64,000 bases of DNA from Tipula vernalis (GCA_958295665.1 OY282558.1:116984838-117048837); one strand, 5' to 3'. Numbered from the stretch's first letter, positions 1 to 12,000 are shown. The notes: generated from the letters alone by a model not told the origin. Numbers and translations: made by a program.

Positions 1-50
1 AAAATCAACTGTGCTATAGCCCACAAGTTTTTGGGCGGCAGAAATCTAAA
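1..50 (+). repeat. Partial satellite unit at left edge
   Basis: These 50 bases match the last 50 bases of the 173-bp unit (reference positions 124-173). The array therefore extends to the left of the window. Confidence 0.97.
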
Positions 51-68
51 ATGGTCCGATTACGATGG

Positions 69-84
69 TTGATACCTCTATCAA
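69..84. other. Dyad 1: 6-bp arms, 4-bp spacer
   Basis: TTGATA-CCTC-TATCAA is a perfect inverted repeat (unit positions 19-34) present in most units. It overlaps a second, shorter dyad, CTAT-CA-ATAG (positions 28-37). Read on the minus strand, the second arm contains TGATAG, a match to the WGATAR consensus. It could form a hairpin or cruciform, or bind a dimeric protein; neither is shown by sequence alone. Confidence 0.75.
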
Positions 85-93
85 TAGGTTTCG

Positions 94-99
94 AGGCCT
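94..99. other. AGGCCT palindrome at the subtype-defining site
   Basis: Unit positions 44-49 read AGGCCT, a StuI-type palindrome, in GAGGCC-type units. It is lost in GGGGCC, GGGACC, GGAACC and GAGACC units. The site is invariant in domain A and highly variable from 4,851 onward, so it serves as the main marker for subtypes. Confidence 0.85.
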
Positions 100-148
100 G
101 TAATTGCTGTGACAATTTTCATTTTGATTGCTCGATTATTTCTAAACA

Positions 149-159
149 TTTCTTAGAAA
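149..159. other. Dyad 2: TTTCT-T-AGAAA
   Basis: Perfect 5-bp arms around one base (unit positions 99-109). Three common variants fall in or beside it: CTTCGAAA, CTCAGAAA and CTTAGAATAA. Confidence 0.65.
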
Positions 160-160
160 A

Positions 161-175
161 TTCAATTTTATTGAA
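161..175. other. Dyad 3: 6-bp arms, 3-bp spacer
   Basis: TTCAAT-TTT-ATTGAA is a perfect inverted repeat (unit positions 111-125). It is disrupted in the CAATATTATT and CATTTTTATT variant units. An overlapping alternative pairing is ATTTT-ATTG-AAAAT. Confidence 0.7.
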
Positions 176-191
176 AATCAACTGTGCTATA

Positions 192-209
192 GCCCACAAG
201 TTTTTGGGC
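192..209. other. Dyad 4: GCCCA-8-TGGGC
   Basis: GCCCACAAGTTTTTGGGC (unit positions 142-159) has perfect 5-bp G+C-rich arms. In the recurring variant GTCCACCAATTTTTGGGC, pairing would be kept only through a G.T wobble. It is the most G+C-rich inverted repeat of the unit. Confidence 0.65.
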
Positions 210-915
210 GGCAGAAATCTAAAATGGTCCGATTACGATGGCTGATACCTCTATCAATAGGTTTCGAGGCCTGTAATTGCTGTGACAATTTTCATTTTGA
301 TTGCTCGATTATTTCTAAACATTTCTTAGAAAATTCAATTTTATTGAAAATCAACTGTGCTATAGCCCACAAGTTTTTGGGCGGCAGAAATCTAAAATGG
401 TCCGATTACGATGGTTGATACCTCTATCAATAGGTTTCGAGGCCTGTAATTGCTGTGACAATTTTCATTTTGATTGCTCGATTATTTCTAAACATGTCTT
501 AGAAAATTCAATTTTATTGAAAATCAACTGTGCTATAGCCCACAAGTTTTTGGGCGGCAGAAATCTAAAATGGTCCGATTACGATGGTTGATACCTCTAT
601 CAATAGGTTTCGAGGCCTGTAATTGCTGTGACAATTTTCATTTTGATTGCTCGATTATTTCTAAACATTTCTTAGAAAATTCAATTTTATTGAAAATCAA
701 CTGTGCTATAGCCCACAAATTTTTGGGCGGCAGAAATCTAAAATGGTCCGATTACGATGGTTGATACATCTATCAATAGGTTTCGAGGCCTGTAATTGCT
801 GTGACAATTTTCATTTTGATTGCTCGATTTTTTCTAAACATTTCTTCGAAAATTCAATTTTATTGAAAATCAACTGTGCTATAGCCCACAAGTTTTTGGG
901 CGGCAGAAATCTAAA

Positions 916-980
916 ATGGTCCGATTACGAGGGTTGATACCTCTATCAATAGGTTTCGAGGCCTGTTTTTGCTGTGACAA
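916..980 (+). repeat. 65-bp truncated satellite unit (first copy)
   Basis: The unit starts normally with ATGGTCCG but, after unit position 65 (GTGACAA), jumps directly to the ATGGTCCG of the next unit, losing 108 bp. It also carries two private changes, ACGAGGG for ACGATGG and CTGTTTTTG for CTGTAATTG. The junction shares two A residues between the flanks. The same truncated unit, with the same changes, recurs at 4441-4505, so it was duplicated after it formed. Confidence 0.95.
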
Positions 981-3900
981 ATGGTCCGATTACGATGGTT
1001 GATACCTCTATCAATAGGTTTCGAGGCCTGTAATTGCTGTGACTATTTTCATTTTGATTGCTCGATTATTTCTAAACATTTCTTAGAAAATTCAATTTTA
1101 TTGAAAATCAACTGTGCTATAGCCCACAAGTTTTTGGGCGGCAGAAATCTAAAATGGTCCGATTACGATGGTTGATACCTCTATCAATAGGTTTCGAGGC
1201 CTGTAATTGCTGTGACAATTTTCATTTTGATTGCTCGATTATTTCTAAACATTTCTTAGAAAATTCAATTTTATTGAAAATCAACTGTGCTATAGCCCAC
1301 AAATTTTTGGGCGGCAGAAATCTAAAATGGTCCGATTACGATGGTTGATACATCTATCAATAGGTTTCGAGGCCTGTAATTGCTGTGACAATTTTCATTT
1401 TGATTGCTCGATTTTTTCTAAACATTTCTTCGAAAATTCAATTTTATTGAAAATCAACTGTGCTATAGCCCACAAGTTTTTGGGCGGCAGAAACCTAAAA
1501 TGGTCCGATTACGATGGTTGATACCTCTATCAATAGGTTTCGAGGCCTGTAATTGCTGTGACAATTTTCATTTTGATTGCTCGATTATTTCTAAACATTT
1601 CTTAGAAAATTCAATTTTATTGAAAATCAACTGTGCTATAGCCCACAAGTTTTTGGGCGGCAGAAATCTAAAATGGTCCGATTACGATGGCTGATACCTC
1701 TATCAATAGGTTTCGAGGCCTGTAATTGCTGTGACAATTTTCATTTTGATTGCTCGATTATTTCTAAACATTTCTTAGAAAATTCAATTTTATTGAAAAT
1801 CAACTGTGCTATAGCCCACAAGTTTTTGGGCGGCAGAAATCTAAAATGGTCCGATTACGATGGTTGATACCTCTATCAATAGGTTTCGAGGCCTGTAATT
1901 GCTGTGACAATTTTCATTTTGATTGCTCGATTATTTCTAAACATTTCTTAGAAAATTCAATTTTATTGAAAATCAACTGTGCTATAGCCCACAAGTTTTT
2001 GGGCGGCAGAAATCTAAAATGGTCCGATTACGATGGTTGATACCTCTATCAATAGGTTTCGAGGCCTGTAATTGCTGTGACTATTTTCATTTTGATTGCT
2101 CGATTATTTCTAAACATTTCTTAGAAAATTCAATTTTATTGAAAATCAACTGTGCTATAGCCCACAAGTTTTTGGGCGGCAGAAATCTAAAATGGTCCGA
2201 TTACGATGGTTGATACCTCTATCAATAGGTTTCGAGGCCTGTAATTGCTGTGACAATTTTCATTTTGATTGCTCGATTATTTCTAAACATTTCTTAGAAA
2301 ATTCAATTTTATTGAAAATCAACTGTGCTATAGCCCACAAGTTTTTGGGCGGCAGAAATCTAAAATGGTCCGATTACGATGGTTGATACCTCTATCAATA
2401 GGTTTCGAGGCCTGTAATTGCTGTGACAATTTTCATTTTGATTGCTCGATTATTTCTAAACATTTCTTAGAAAATTCAATTTTATTGAAAATCAACTGTG
2501 CTATAGCCCACAAGTTTTTGGGCGGCAGAAATCTAAAATGGTCCGATTACGATGGTTGATACCTCTATCAATAGGTTTCGAGGCCTGTAATTGCTGTGAC
2601 AATTTTCATTTTGATTGCTCGATTATTTCTAAACATTTCTTAGAAAATTCAATTTTATTGAAAATCAACTGTGCTATAGCCCACAAGTTTTTGGGCGGCA
2701 GAAATCTAAAATGGTCCGATTACGATGGTTGATACCTCTATCAATAGGTTTCGAGGCCTGTAATTGCTGTGACTATTTTCATTTTGATTGCTCGATTATT
2801 TCTAAACATTTCTTAGAAAATTCAATTTTATTGAAAATCAACTGTGCTATAGCCCACAAGTTTTTGGGCGGCAGAAATCTAAAATGGTCCGATTACGATG
2901 GTTGATACCTCTATCAATAGGTTTCGAGGCCTGTAATTGCTGTGACAATTTTCATTTTGATTGCTCGATTATTTCTAAACATTTCTTAGAAAATTCAATT
3001 TTATTGAAAATCAACTGTGCTACAGCCCACAAGTTTTTGGGCGGCAGAAATCTAAAATGGTCCGATTACGATGGTTGATACCTCTATCAATAGGTTTCGA
3101 GGCCTGTAATTGCTGTGACAATTTTCATTTTGATTGCTCGATTATTTCTAAACATTTCTTAGAAAATTCAATTTTATTGAAAATCAACTGTGCTATAGCC
3201 CACAAGTTTTTGGGCGGCAGAAATCTAAAATGGTCCGATTACGATGGTTGATACCTCTATCAATAGGTTTCGAGGCCTGTAATTGCGGTGACAATTTTCA
3301 TTTTGATTGCTCGATTATTTCTAAACATTTCTTAGAAAATTCAATTTTATTGAAAATCAACTGTGCTATAGCCCACAAGTTTTTGGGCGGCAGAAATCTA
3401 AAATGGTCCGATTACGATGGCTGATACCTCTATCAATAGGTTTCGAGGCCTGTAATTGCTGTGACAATTTTCATTTTGATTGCTCGATTATTTCTAAACA
3501 TTTCTTAGAAAATTCAATTTTATTGAAAATCAACTGTGCTATAGCCCACAAGTTTTTGGGCGGCAGAAATCTAAAATGGTCCGATTACGATGGTTGATAC
3601 CTCTATCAATAGGTTTCGAGGCCTGTAATTGCTGTGACAATTTTCATTTTGATTGCTCGATTATTTCTAAACATTTCCTAGAAAATTCAATTTTATTGAA
3701 AATCAACTGTGCTATAGCCCACAAGTTTTTGGGCGGCAGAAATCTAAAATGGTCCGATTACGATGGTTGATACCTCTATCAATAGGTTTCGAGGCCTGTA
3801 ATTGCTGTGACAATTTTCATTTTGATTGCTCGATTATTTCTAAACATTTCTTAGAAAATTCAATTTTATTGAAAATCAACTGTGCTATAGCCCACAAGTT

Positions 3901-4440
3901 TTTGGGCGGCAGAAATCTAAAATGGTCCGATTACGATGGTTGATACCTCTATCAATAGGTTTCGAGGCCTGTAATTGCTGTGACTATTTTCATTTTGATT
4001 GCTCGATTATTTCTAAACATTTCTTAGAAAATTCAATTTTATTGAAAATCAACTGTGCTATAGCCCACAAGTTTTTGGGCGGCAGAAATCTAAAATGGTC
4101 CGATTACGATGGTTGATACCTCTATCAATAGGTTTCGAGGCCTGTAATTGCTGTGACAATTTTCATTTTGATTGCTCGATTATTTCTAAACATTTCTTAG
4201 AAAATTCAATTTTATTGAAAATCAACTGTGCTATAGCCCACAAATTTTTGGGCGGCAGAAATCTAAAATGGTCCGATTACGATGGTTGATACATCTATCA
4301 ATAGGTTTCGAGGCCTGTAATTGCTGTGACAATTTTCATTTTGATTGCTCGATTTTTTCTAAACATTTCTTCGAAAATTCAATTTTATTGAAAATCAACT
4401 GTGCTATAGCCCACAAGTTTTTGGGCGGCAGAAATCTAAA

Positions 4441-4505
4441 ATGGTCCGATTACGAGGGTTGATACCTCTATCAATAGGTTTCGAGGCCTGTTTTTGCTGT
4501 GACAA
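4441..4505 (+). repeat. 65-bp truncated satellite unit (second copy)
   Basis: Same truncation and same private changes as at 916-980, with the same two units upstream (4095-4440 corresponding to 570-915). The distance between the copies is 3,525 bp, which is 20 full units plus the 65-bp unit. Confidence 0.95.
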
Positions 4506-4678
4506 ATGGTCCGATTACGATGGTTGATACCTCTATCAATAGGTTTCGAGGCCTGTAATTGCTGTGACAATTTTCATTTTGATTGCTCGATTATTTCTAA
4601 ACATTTCTTAGAAAATTCAATTTTATTGAAAATCAACTGTGCTATAGCCCACAAGTTTTTGGGCGGCAGAAATCTAAA

Positions 4679-4850
4679 ATGGTCCGATTACGATGGTTGA
4701 TCCTCTATCAATAGGTTTCGAGGCCTGTAATTGCTGTGACTATTTTCATTTTGATTGTTCGATGATTTCTAAACATTTCTTAGAAAATTTAATTTTATTG
4801 AAAATCAACTGTGCTATAGCCCACAAGTTTTTGGGCGGCAGAAATCTAAA
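4679..4850 (+). repeat. Diverged 172-bp unit at the domain A/B boundary
   Basis: This unit has several changes rare or absent in its neighbours: TTGATCCTC (one base lost from TTGATACCTC), GACTATTTTC, TTGTTCGATGATTT, and AATTTAATTTT. Units to its left are the homogeneous GAGGCC type. The first unit to its right is GGAACC type and starts the mixed-subtype region. Confidence 0.85.
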
Positions 4851-6058
4851 ATGGTCCGATTACGATGGTTGATACCTCTATCAATAGGTTTCGGAACCTG
4901 TAATTGCTGTGACAATTTTCATTTTGATTGCTCGATTATTTCTAAACATTTCTTAGAAAATTCAATTTTATTGAAAATCAACTGTGCTATAGCCCACAAG
5001 TTTTTGGGCGGCAGAAATCTAAAATGGTCCGATTACGATGGTTGATACCTCTATCAATAGGTTTCGGGGCCTGTAATTGCTGTGACAATTTTCATTTTGA
5101 TTGCTCGATTATTTCTAAACATTTCTTAGAAAATTCAATTTTATTGAAAATCATCTGTGCTATAGCCCACAAGTTTTTGGGCGGCAGAAATCTAAAATGG
5201 TCCGATTACGATGGTTGATACCTCTATGAATAGGTTTCGAGGCCTGTAATTGCTGTGACAACTTTCATTTTGATTGCTCGATTATTTCTAAACATTTCTT
5301 AGAAAATTCAATTTTATTGAAAATCAACTGTGCTATAGCCCACAAGTTTTTGGGCGGCAGAAATCTAAAATGGTCCGATTACGATGGTTGATACCTCTAT
5401 CAATAGGTTTCGGGACCTGTAATTGCTGTGACAATTTTCATTTTGATTGCTCGATTATTTCTAAACATTTCTTAGAAAATTCAATTTTATTGAAAATCAA
5501 CTGTGCTATAGCCCACAAGTTTTTGGGCGGCAGAAATCTAAAATGGTCCGATTACGATAGTTGATACCTCTATCAATAGGTTTCGGGACCTGTAATTGCT
5601 GTGACAATTTTCATTTTGATTGCTCGATTATTTCTAAACATTTCTTAGAAAATTCAATTTTATTGAAAATCAACTGTGCTATAGCCCACAAGTTTTTGGG
5701 CGGCAGAAATCTAAAATGGTCCGATTACGATGGTTGATACCACGATCAATAGGTTTCGGAACCTGTAATTGCTGTGACAATTTTCATTTTGATTGCTCGA
5801 TTATTTCTAAACATTTCTTAGAAAATTCAATTTTATTGAAAATCAACTGTGCTATTATAGCCCACAAGTTTTTGGGCGGCAAAAATCTAAAATGGGCCGA
5901 TTACGATGGTTGATACCTCTATCAATAGGTTTCGAGGCCTGTAATTGCTGTGACAATTTTCATTTTGATTGTTTGATTATTTGTAAACATTTCTTAGAAA
6001 ATTCAATTTTATTGAAAATCAACTGTGCCCACAAGTTTTTGGGCGGCAGAAATCTAAA
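4851..6058 (+). repeat. Block B, HOR copy 1 (7 units, 1,208 bp)
   Basis: Order of alleles at unit positions 43-48: GGAACC, GGGGCC, GAGGCC, GGGACC, GGGACC, GGAACC, GAGGCC. Unit 6 (5716-5891) has three extra bases (GCTATTATAGCC; 176 bp). Unit 7 (5892-6058) starts ATGGGCCG and lacks six bases around the CTATAG motif (167 bp). The same order recurs at 6059-7272. Confidence 0.85.
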
Positions 6059-7272
6059 ATGGTCCGATTACGATGGTTGATACCTCTATCAATAGGTTTC
6101 GGAACCTGTAATTGCTGTGAAAATTTTCATTTTGATTGCTCGATTATTTCTAAACATTTCTTAGAAAATTCAATTTTATTGAAAATCAACTGTGCTATAG
6201 CCCACAAGTTTTTGGGCGGCAGAAATCTAAAATGGTCCGATTACGATGGTTGATACCTCTATCAATAGGTTTTGGGGCCTGTAATTGCTGTGACAATTTT
6301 CATTTTGATTGCTCGATTATTTCTAAACATTTCTTAGAAAATTCAATTTTATTGAAAATCAACTGTGCTATAGCCCACAAGTTTTTGGGCGGCAGAAATC
6401 TAACATGGTCCGATTACGATGGTTGATACCTCTATCAATAGGTTTCGAGGCCTGTAATTGCTGTGACAATTTTCATTTTGATTGCTCGATTATTTCTAAA
6501 CATTTCTTAGAAAATTCAATTTTATTGAAAATCAACTGTGCTATAGCCCACAAGTTTTTGGGCGGCAGAAATCTAAAATGGTCCGATTACGATGGTTGAT
6601 ACCTCTATCAATAGGTTTCGGGACCTGTAATTGCTGTGACAATTTTCATTTTGATTGCTTGATTATTTCTAAACATTTCTTAGAAAATTCAATTTTATTG
6701 AAAATCAACTGTGCTATAGCCCACAAGTTTTTGGGCGGCAGAAATCTAAAATGGTCCGATTACGATGGTTGATACCTCTATCAATAGGTTTCGGGACCTG
6801 TAATTGCTGTGACAATTTTCATTTTGATTGCTCGATTATTTCTAAACATTTCTTAGAAAATTCAATTTTATTGAAAATCAACTGTGCTATAGCCCACAAG
6901 TTTTTGGGCGGCGGAAATCTAAAATGGTCCGATTACGATGGTTGATACCTCGATCAATAGGTTTCGGGACCTGTAATTGCTGTGACAATTTTCATTTTGA
7001 TTGCTCGATTATTTCTAAACATTTCTTAGAAAATTCAATTTTATTGAAAATCAACTGTGCTATTATAGCCCACAAGTTTTTGGGCGGCAAAAATCTAAAA
7101 TGGGCCGATTACGATGGTTGATACCTCTATCAATAGGTTTCGAGGCCTGTAATTGCTGTGACAATTTTCATTTTGATTGTTCGATTATTTGTAAACATTT
7201 CTTAGAAAATTCAATTTTATTGAAAATCAACTGTGCTATAGCCCACAAGTTTTTGGGCGGCAGAAATCTAAA
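6059..7272 (+). repeat. Block B, HOR copy 2 (7 units, 1,214 bp)
   Basis: The seven alleles follow the order of copy 1 except that unit 6 (6924-7099) is GGGACC. Unit 6 again has the three-base insertion and a variant CTCGATC (ACGATC in copy 1). Unit 7 (7100-7272) again begins ATGGGCCG with the TATTTGTAAAC variant but keeps full length, so the six-base deletion is private to copy 1. Confidence 0.85.
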
Positions 7273-8655
7273 ATGGTCCGATTACGATGGTTGATACCTC
7301 TATCAATAGGTTTCGGAACCTGTAATTGCTGTGACAATTTTCATTTTGATTGCTCGATTATTTCTAAACATTTCTTAGAAAATTCAATTTTATTGAAAAT
7401 CAACTGTGCTATAGCCCACAAGTTTTTGGGCGGCAGAAATCTAAAATGGTCCGATTACGATGGTTGATACCTCTATCAATAGGTTTCGGGGCCTGTAATT
7501 GCTGTGACAATTTTCATTTTGATTGCTCGATTATTTCTAAACATTTCTTAGAAAATTCAATTTTATTGAAAATCAACTGTGCTATAGCCCACAAGTTTTT
7601 GGGCGGCAGAAATCTAAAATGGTCCGATTACGATGGTTGATACCTCTATCAATAGGTTTCGAGGCCTGTAATTGCTGTGACAATTTTCATTTTGATTGCT
7701 CGATTATTTCTAAACATTTCTTAGAAAATTCAATTTTATTGAAAATCAACTGTGCTATAGCCCACAAGTTTTTGGGCGGCAGAAATCTAAAATGGTCCGA
7801 TTACGATGGTTGATACCTCTATCAATAGGTTTCGAGGCCTGTAATTGCTGTGACAGTTTTCATTTTGATTGCTCGATTATTTCTAAACATTTCTTAGAAA
7901 ATTCAATTTTATTGAAAATCAACTGTGCTATAGGCCACAAGTTTTTGGGCGACAGAAATCTAAAATGGTCCGATTACGATGGTTGATACCTCTATCAATA
8001 GGTTTCGGGACCTGTAATTGCTGTGACAATTTTCATTCTGATTGCTCGATTATTTCAAAACATTTCTTAGAAAATTCAATTTTATTGAAAATCAACTGTT
8101 GTATAGCCCACAATTTTTGGGCGGCAGAAATCTAAAATGGTCCGACTACGATGGTTGATACCTCTAGCAATAGGTTTCGGGACCTGTAATTGCTGTGACA
8201 ATTTTCATTTTGATTGCTCGATTATTTCTAAACATTTCTTAGAAAATTTAATTTTATTGAAAATCAACTGTGCTATAGCCCACAAGTTTTTGGGCGGCAG
8301 AAATCTAAAATGGTCCGATTACGATGGTTGATACCTCTATCAATAGGTTTCGGAACCTGTAATTGCTGTGACAATTTTCATTTTGATTGCTCGATTATTT
8401 CTAAACATTTCTTAGAAAATTCAATTTTATTGAAAATCAACTGTGTTATAGCCCACAAGTTTTTGGGCGGCAGAAATCTAAAATGGTCCGATTACGATGG
8501 TTGATACCTCTATCAATAGGTTTCGAGGCCTTTAATTGCTGTGACAATTTTCATTTTGATTGCTCGATTATTTCTAAACATTTCTTAGAAAATTCAATTT
8601 TATTGAAAATCAACTGTGCTATAGCCCACAAGTTTTTGGGCGGCAGAAATCTAAA
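7273..8655 (+). repeat. Block B, HOR copy 3 with one extra unit (8 units)
   Basis: Allele order is GGAACC, GGGGCC, GAGGCC, GAGGCC, GGGACC, GGGACC, GGAACC, GAGGCC. This equals copies 1 and 2 with the third unit doubled (7619 and 7792). The three-base insertion of unit 6 and the ATGGGCCG of unit 7 are absent. The 7965 unit is 172 bp (CACAATTTTTGGG). The assignment is by allele order and is less certain than for copies 1 and 2. Confidence 0.6.
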
Positions 8656-9001
8656 ATGGTCCGATTACGATGGTTGATACCTCTATCAATAGGTTTCGAG
8701 GCCTGTAATTGCTGTGACAATTTTCATTTTGATTGCTCGATTATTTCTAAACATTTCTTAGAAAATTCAATTTTATTGAAAATCAAGTGTGTTATAGCCC
8801 ACAAGTTTTTGGGCGGCAGAAATCTAAAATGGTCCGATTACGATGGTTGATACCTCTATCAATAGGTTTCGAGGCCTGTAATTGCTGTGACAATTTTTAT
8901 TTTGATTGCTCGATTATTTCTAAACATTTCTTAGAAAATTCAATTTTATTGAAAATCAACTGTGCTATAGCCCACAAGTTTTTGGGCGGCAGAAATCTAA
9001 A

Positions 9002-12000
9002 ATGGTTCGATTGCGATGGTTGATACCTCTATGAATAGGTTTCGAGGCCTGTAATTGCTGTGACAATTTTCATTTTGATTGCTCGATTATTTCTAAACAT
9101 TTCTTCGAAAATTCAATTTTATTGAAAATGAACTGTGCTATACCCCACAAGTTTTTGGGCGGCAGAAATCTAAAATGGTCCTATTACGATGGTTGATACC
9201 TCTATCAATAGGTTTCGAGACCTGTAATTGCTGTGACAATTTTCATTTTGATTGCTCGATTATTTCTAAACATTTCTTAGAAAATTCAATTTTATTGAAA
9301 ATCAACTGTGCTATAGCCCACAAGTTTTTGGGCGGCAGAAATCTAAAATGGTCCGATTACGATGGTTGATACCTCTATCAATAGGTTTCGAGGCCTGTAA
9401 TTGCTGTGACAATTTTCATTTTCATTGCTCGATTATTTCTAAACATTTCTTAGAGAATTCAATTTTATTGAAAATCAACTGTGCTATAGCCCACAAGTTT
9501 TTGGGCGGCAGAAATCTAAAATGGTCCGATTACGATGGTTGATACCTCTATCAATAGGTTTCGGGACCTGTAATTGCTGTGACAATTTTCATTTTGATTG
9601 TTCGATTATTTCTAAACATTTCTTAGAAAATTCAATTTTATTGAAAATCAACTGTGCTATTATAGCCTACAAGTTTTTGGGCGGCAGAAATCTAAAATGG
9701 TCCGATTACGATGGTTGATACCTCTATCAATAGGTTTCGAGGCCTGTAATTGCTGTGACAATTTTCATTTTGATTGCTCGGTTATTTCTAAACATTTCTT
9801 AGAAAATTCAATTTTATTGAAAATCAACTGTGCTATAGCCCACAATTTTTGGGCGGCAGAAATCTAAAATAGTCGGATTACGATGGTTGATACCTCTAAG
9901 AATAGGTTTCGAGGCCTGTAATTGCTGTGACAATTTTTATTTTGATTGCTCGATTATTTCTAAACATTTCTTAGAAAATTCAATTTTATTGAAAATCAAC
10001 TGTGCTATAGCCCACAAGTTTTTGGGCGGCAGAAATCTAAAATGGTCCGATTACGATGGTTGATACCTCTATCAATAGGTCTCGGAACCTGTAATTGCTG
10101 TGACAATTTTCATTTAGATTGTTAGGTTATTTCTAAACATTTCTTAGAAAATTCAATATTATTGAAAATCAACTGTGCTATAGCCCACAAGTTTTTGGGC
10201 GGCAGCCATCTAAAATGGTCCGATTACGATGGTTGATACCTCTATCAATAGGTTTCGGGGCCTGTAATTGCTGTGACAATTTTCATTTTGATTGCTCGAT
10301 TATTTCTAAACATTTCTTAGAAAATTCAATTTTATTGAAAATCAACTGTGCTATAGCCCACAAGTTTTTGGGCGGCAGAAATCTAAAATGGTCCGATTAT
10401 GATGGTTGATACCTCTATCAATAGGTTTCGGGGCCTGTAATTGCTGTGACAATTTTCATTTTGATTGCTCGATTATTTCTAAACATTTCTTAGAAAATTC
10501 AATTTGATTGAAAATCAACTGTGCTATAGCCCACAAGTTTTTGGGCGGCAGAAATCTAAAATGGTCCGATTACGATGGTTGATACCTCTATCAATAGGTT
10601 TCGAGGCCTGTAATTGCTGTGAGAATTTTCATTTTGATTGCTCGATTATTTCTAAACATTTCTTAGAAAATTCAATTTTATTGAAAATCAACTGTGCTAT
10701 AGCCCACAAGTTTTTGGGCGGCAGAAATCTAAAATGGTCCGATTACGATGGTTGATACCTCTATCAATAGGTTTCGGGGCCTGTAATTGCTGTGACAATT
10801 TTCATTTTGATTGCTCGATTATTTCTAAACATTTCTTAGAATAATCAATTTTATTGAAAATCAACTGTGCTATAGCCTACAAGTTTTTGGGCGGCAGAAA
10901 TCTAAAATGGTCCGATTACGATGGTGATACCTCTATCAATAGGTTTCGAGGCCTGTAATTGCTGTGACAATTTTCATTTTGATTGCTCGATTATTTCTAA
11001 ACATTTCTTAGAAAATTCAATTTTATTGAAAATCAACTGTGCTATAGCCCACAAGTTTTTGGGCGGCAAAAATCTAAAATGGTCCGATTATGATGGTTGA
11101 TACCTCTATCAATAGGTTTCGAGGCCTGTAATTGCTGTGACAATTTTCATTTTGATTGCTCGATTATTTCTAAACATTTCTTAGAAAATTCAATATTATT
11201 GAAAATCAACTGTTGTATAGCCCACAAGTTTTTGGGCGGCAGAAATCTAAAATGGTCCGATTACGATGGTTGATACCTCTATCAATAGGTTTCGGGGCCT
11301 GTAATTGCTGTGACAATTTTCATTTTGATTGCTCGATTATTTCTAAACATTTCTTAGAAAATTCAATTTTATTGAAAATCAACTGTGCTATAGCCCACAA
11401 GTTTTTGGGCGGCAGAAATCTAAAATGGTCCGATTACGATGGTTGATACCTCTATCAATAGGTTTCGAGGCCTGTAATTGCTGTGACAATTTTCATTTTG
11501 ATTGCTCGATTATTTCTAAACATTTCTTAGAAAATTCAATTTTATTGAAAATCAACTGTGTTATAGCCCACAAGTTTTTGGGCGGCAGAAATCTAAAATG
11601 GTCCGATTACGATGGTTGATACCTCTATCAATAGGTTTCGAGGCCTGTAATTGCTGTGAGAATTTTCATTTTGATTGCTCAATTATTTCTAAACATTTCT
11701 TAGAAAATTCAATTTTATTGAAAATCAACTGTGCTATAGCCCACAAGTTTTTGGGCGGCAGAAATCTAAAATGGTCCGATTACGATGGTTGATACCTCTA
11801 TCAATAGGTTTCGGGGCCTGTAATTGCTGTGACAATTTTCATTTTGATTGCTCGATTATTTCTAAACATTTCTTAGAAAATTCAATATTATTGAAAATCA
11901 ACTGTTGTATAGCCCACAAGTTTTTGGGCGGCAGAAATCTAAAATGGTCCGATTACGATGGTTTATACCTCTATCAATAGGTTTCGGGGCCTGTAATTGC

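Larger units (their letters stand above)
111..180. other. A+T-rich half of the unit
   Basis: Unit positions 61-130 contain 15 G+C of 70 bases (21%) and most of the A and T tracts of four or more. The complementary 103 bp has 44% G+C. This bipartite composition recurs every 173 bp through the window and could favour regular nucleosome placement; that is inference. Confidence 0.8.
51..223 (+). repeat. Reference 173-bp satellite unit
   Basis: This copy is representative of domain A and is used for unit coordinates 1-173, counting from ATGGTCCG. By count it has 60 G+C of 173 (34.7%) and 5 CpG. Unit positions 61-130 form an A+T-rich block (15 G+C of 70), while the remaining 103 bp hold 45 G+C. 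Short inverted repeats lie at unit positions 19-34, 44-49, 99-109, 111-125 and 142-159. The most variable positions across the window are 5-14, 43-48, 82-86, 100-109, 114-120 and 131-146. The start point is arbitrary, as in any tandem repeat. Confidence 0.97.
1..4850 (+). repeat. Homogeneous domain A of the satellite
   Basis: About 27 full units plus two 65-bp truncated ones. Nearly all share the GAGGCC allele at unit positions 43-48 and differ from one another at only a few positions by eye; several neighbours look identical. Recurrent variants are GACTATTTTC for GACAATTTTC (units at 981, 2019, 2711, 3922, 4679), GGCTGATACC (224, 1673, 3403), and a paired variant with CACAAATTTT then ACATCTATC plus CTTCGAAA (570-915, 1154-1499, 4095-4440). 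The low divergence compared with the rest of the window suggests recent local expansion or homogenisation. Confidence 0.9.
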
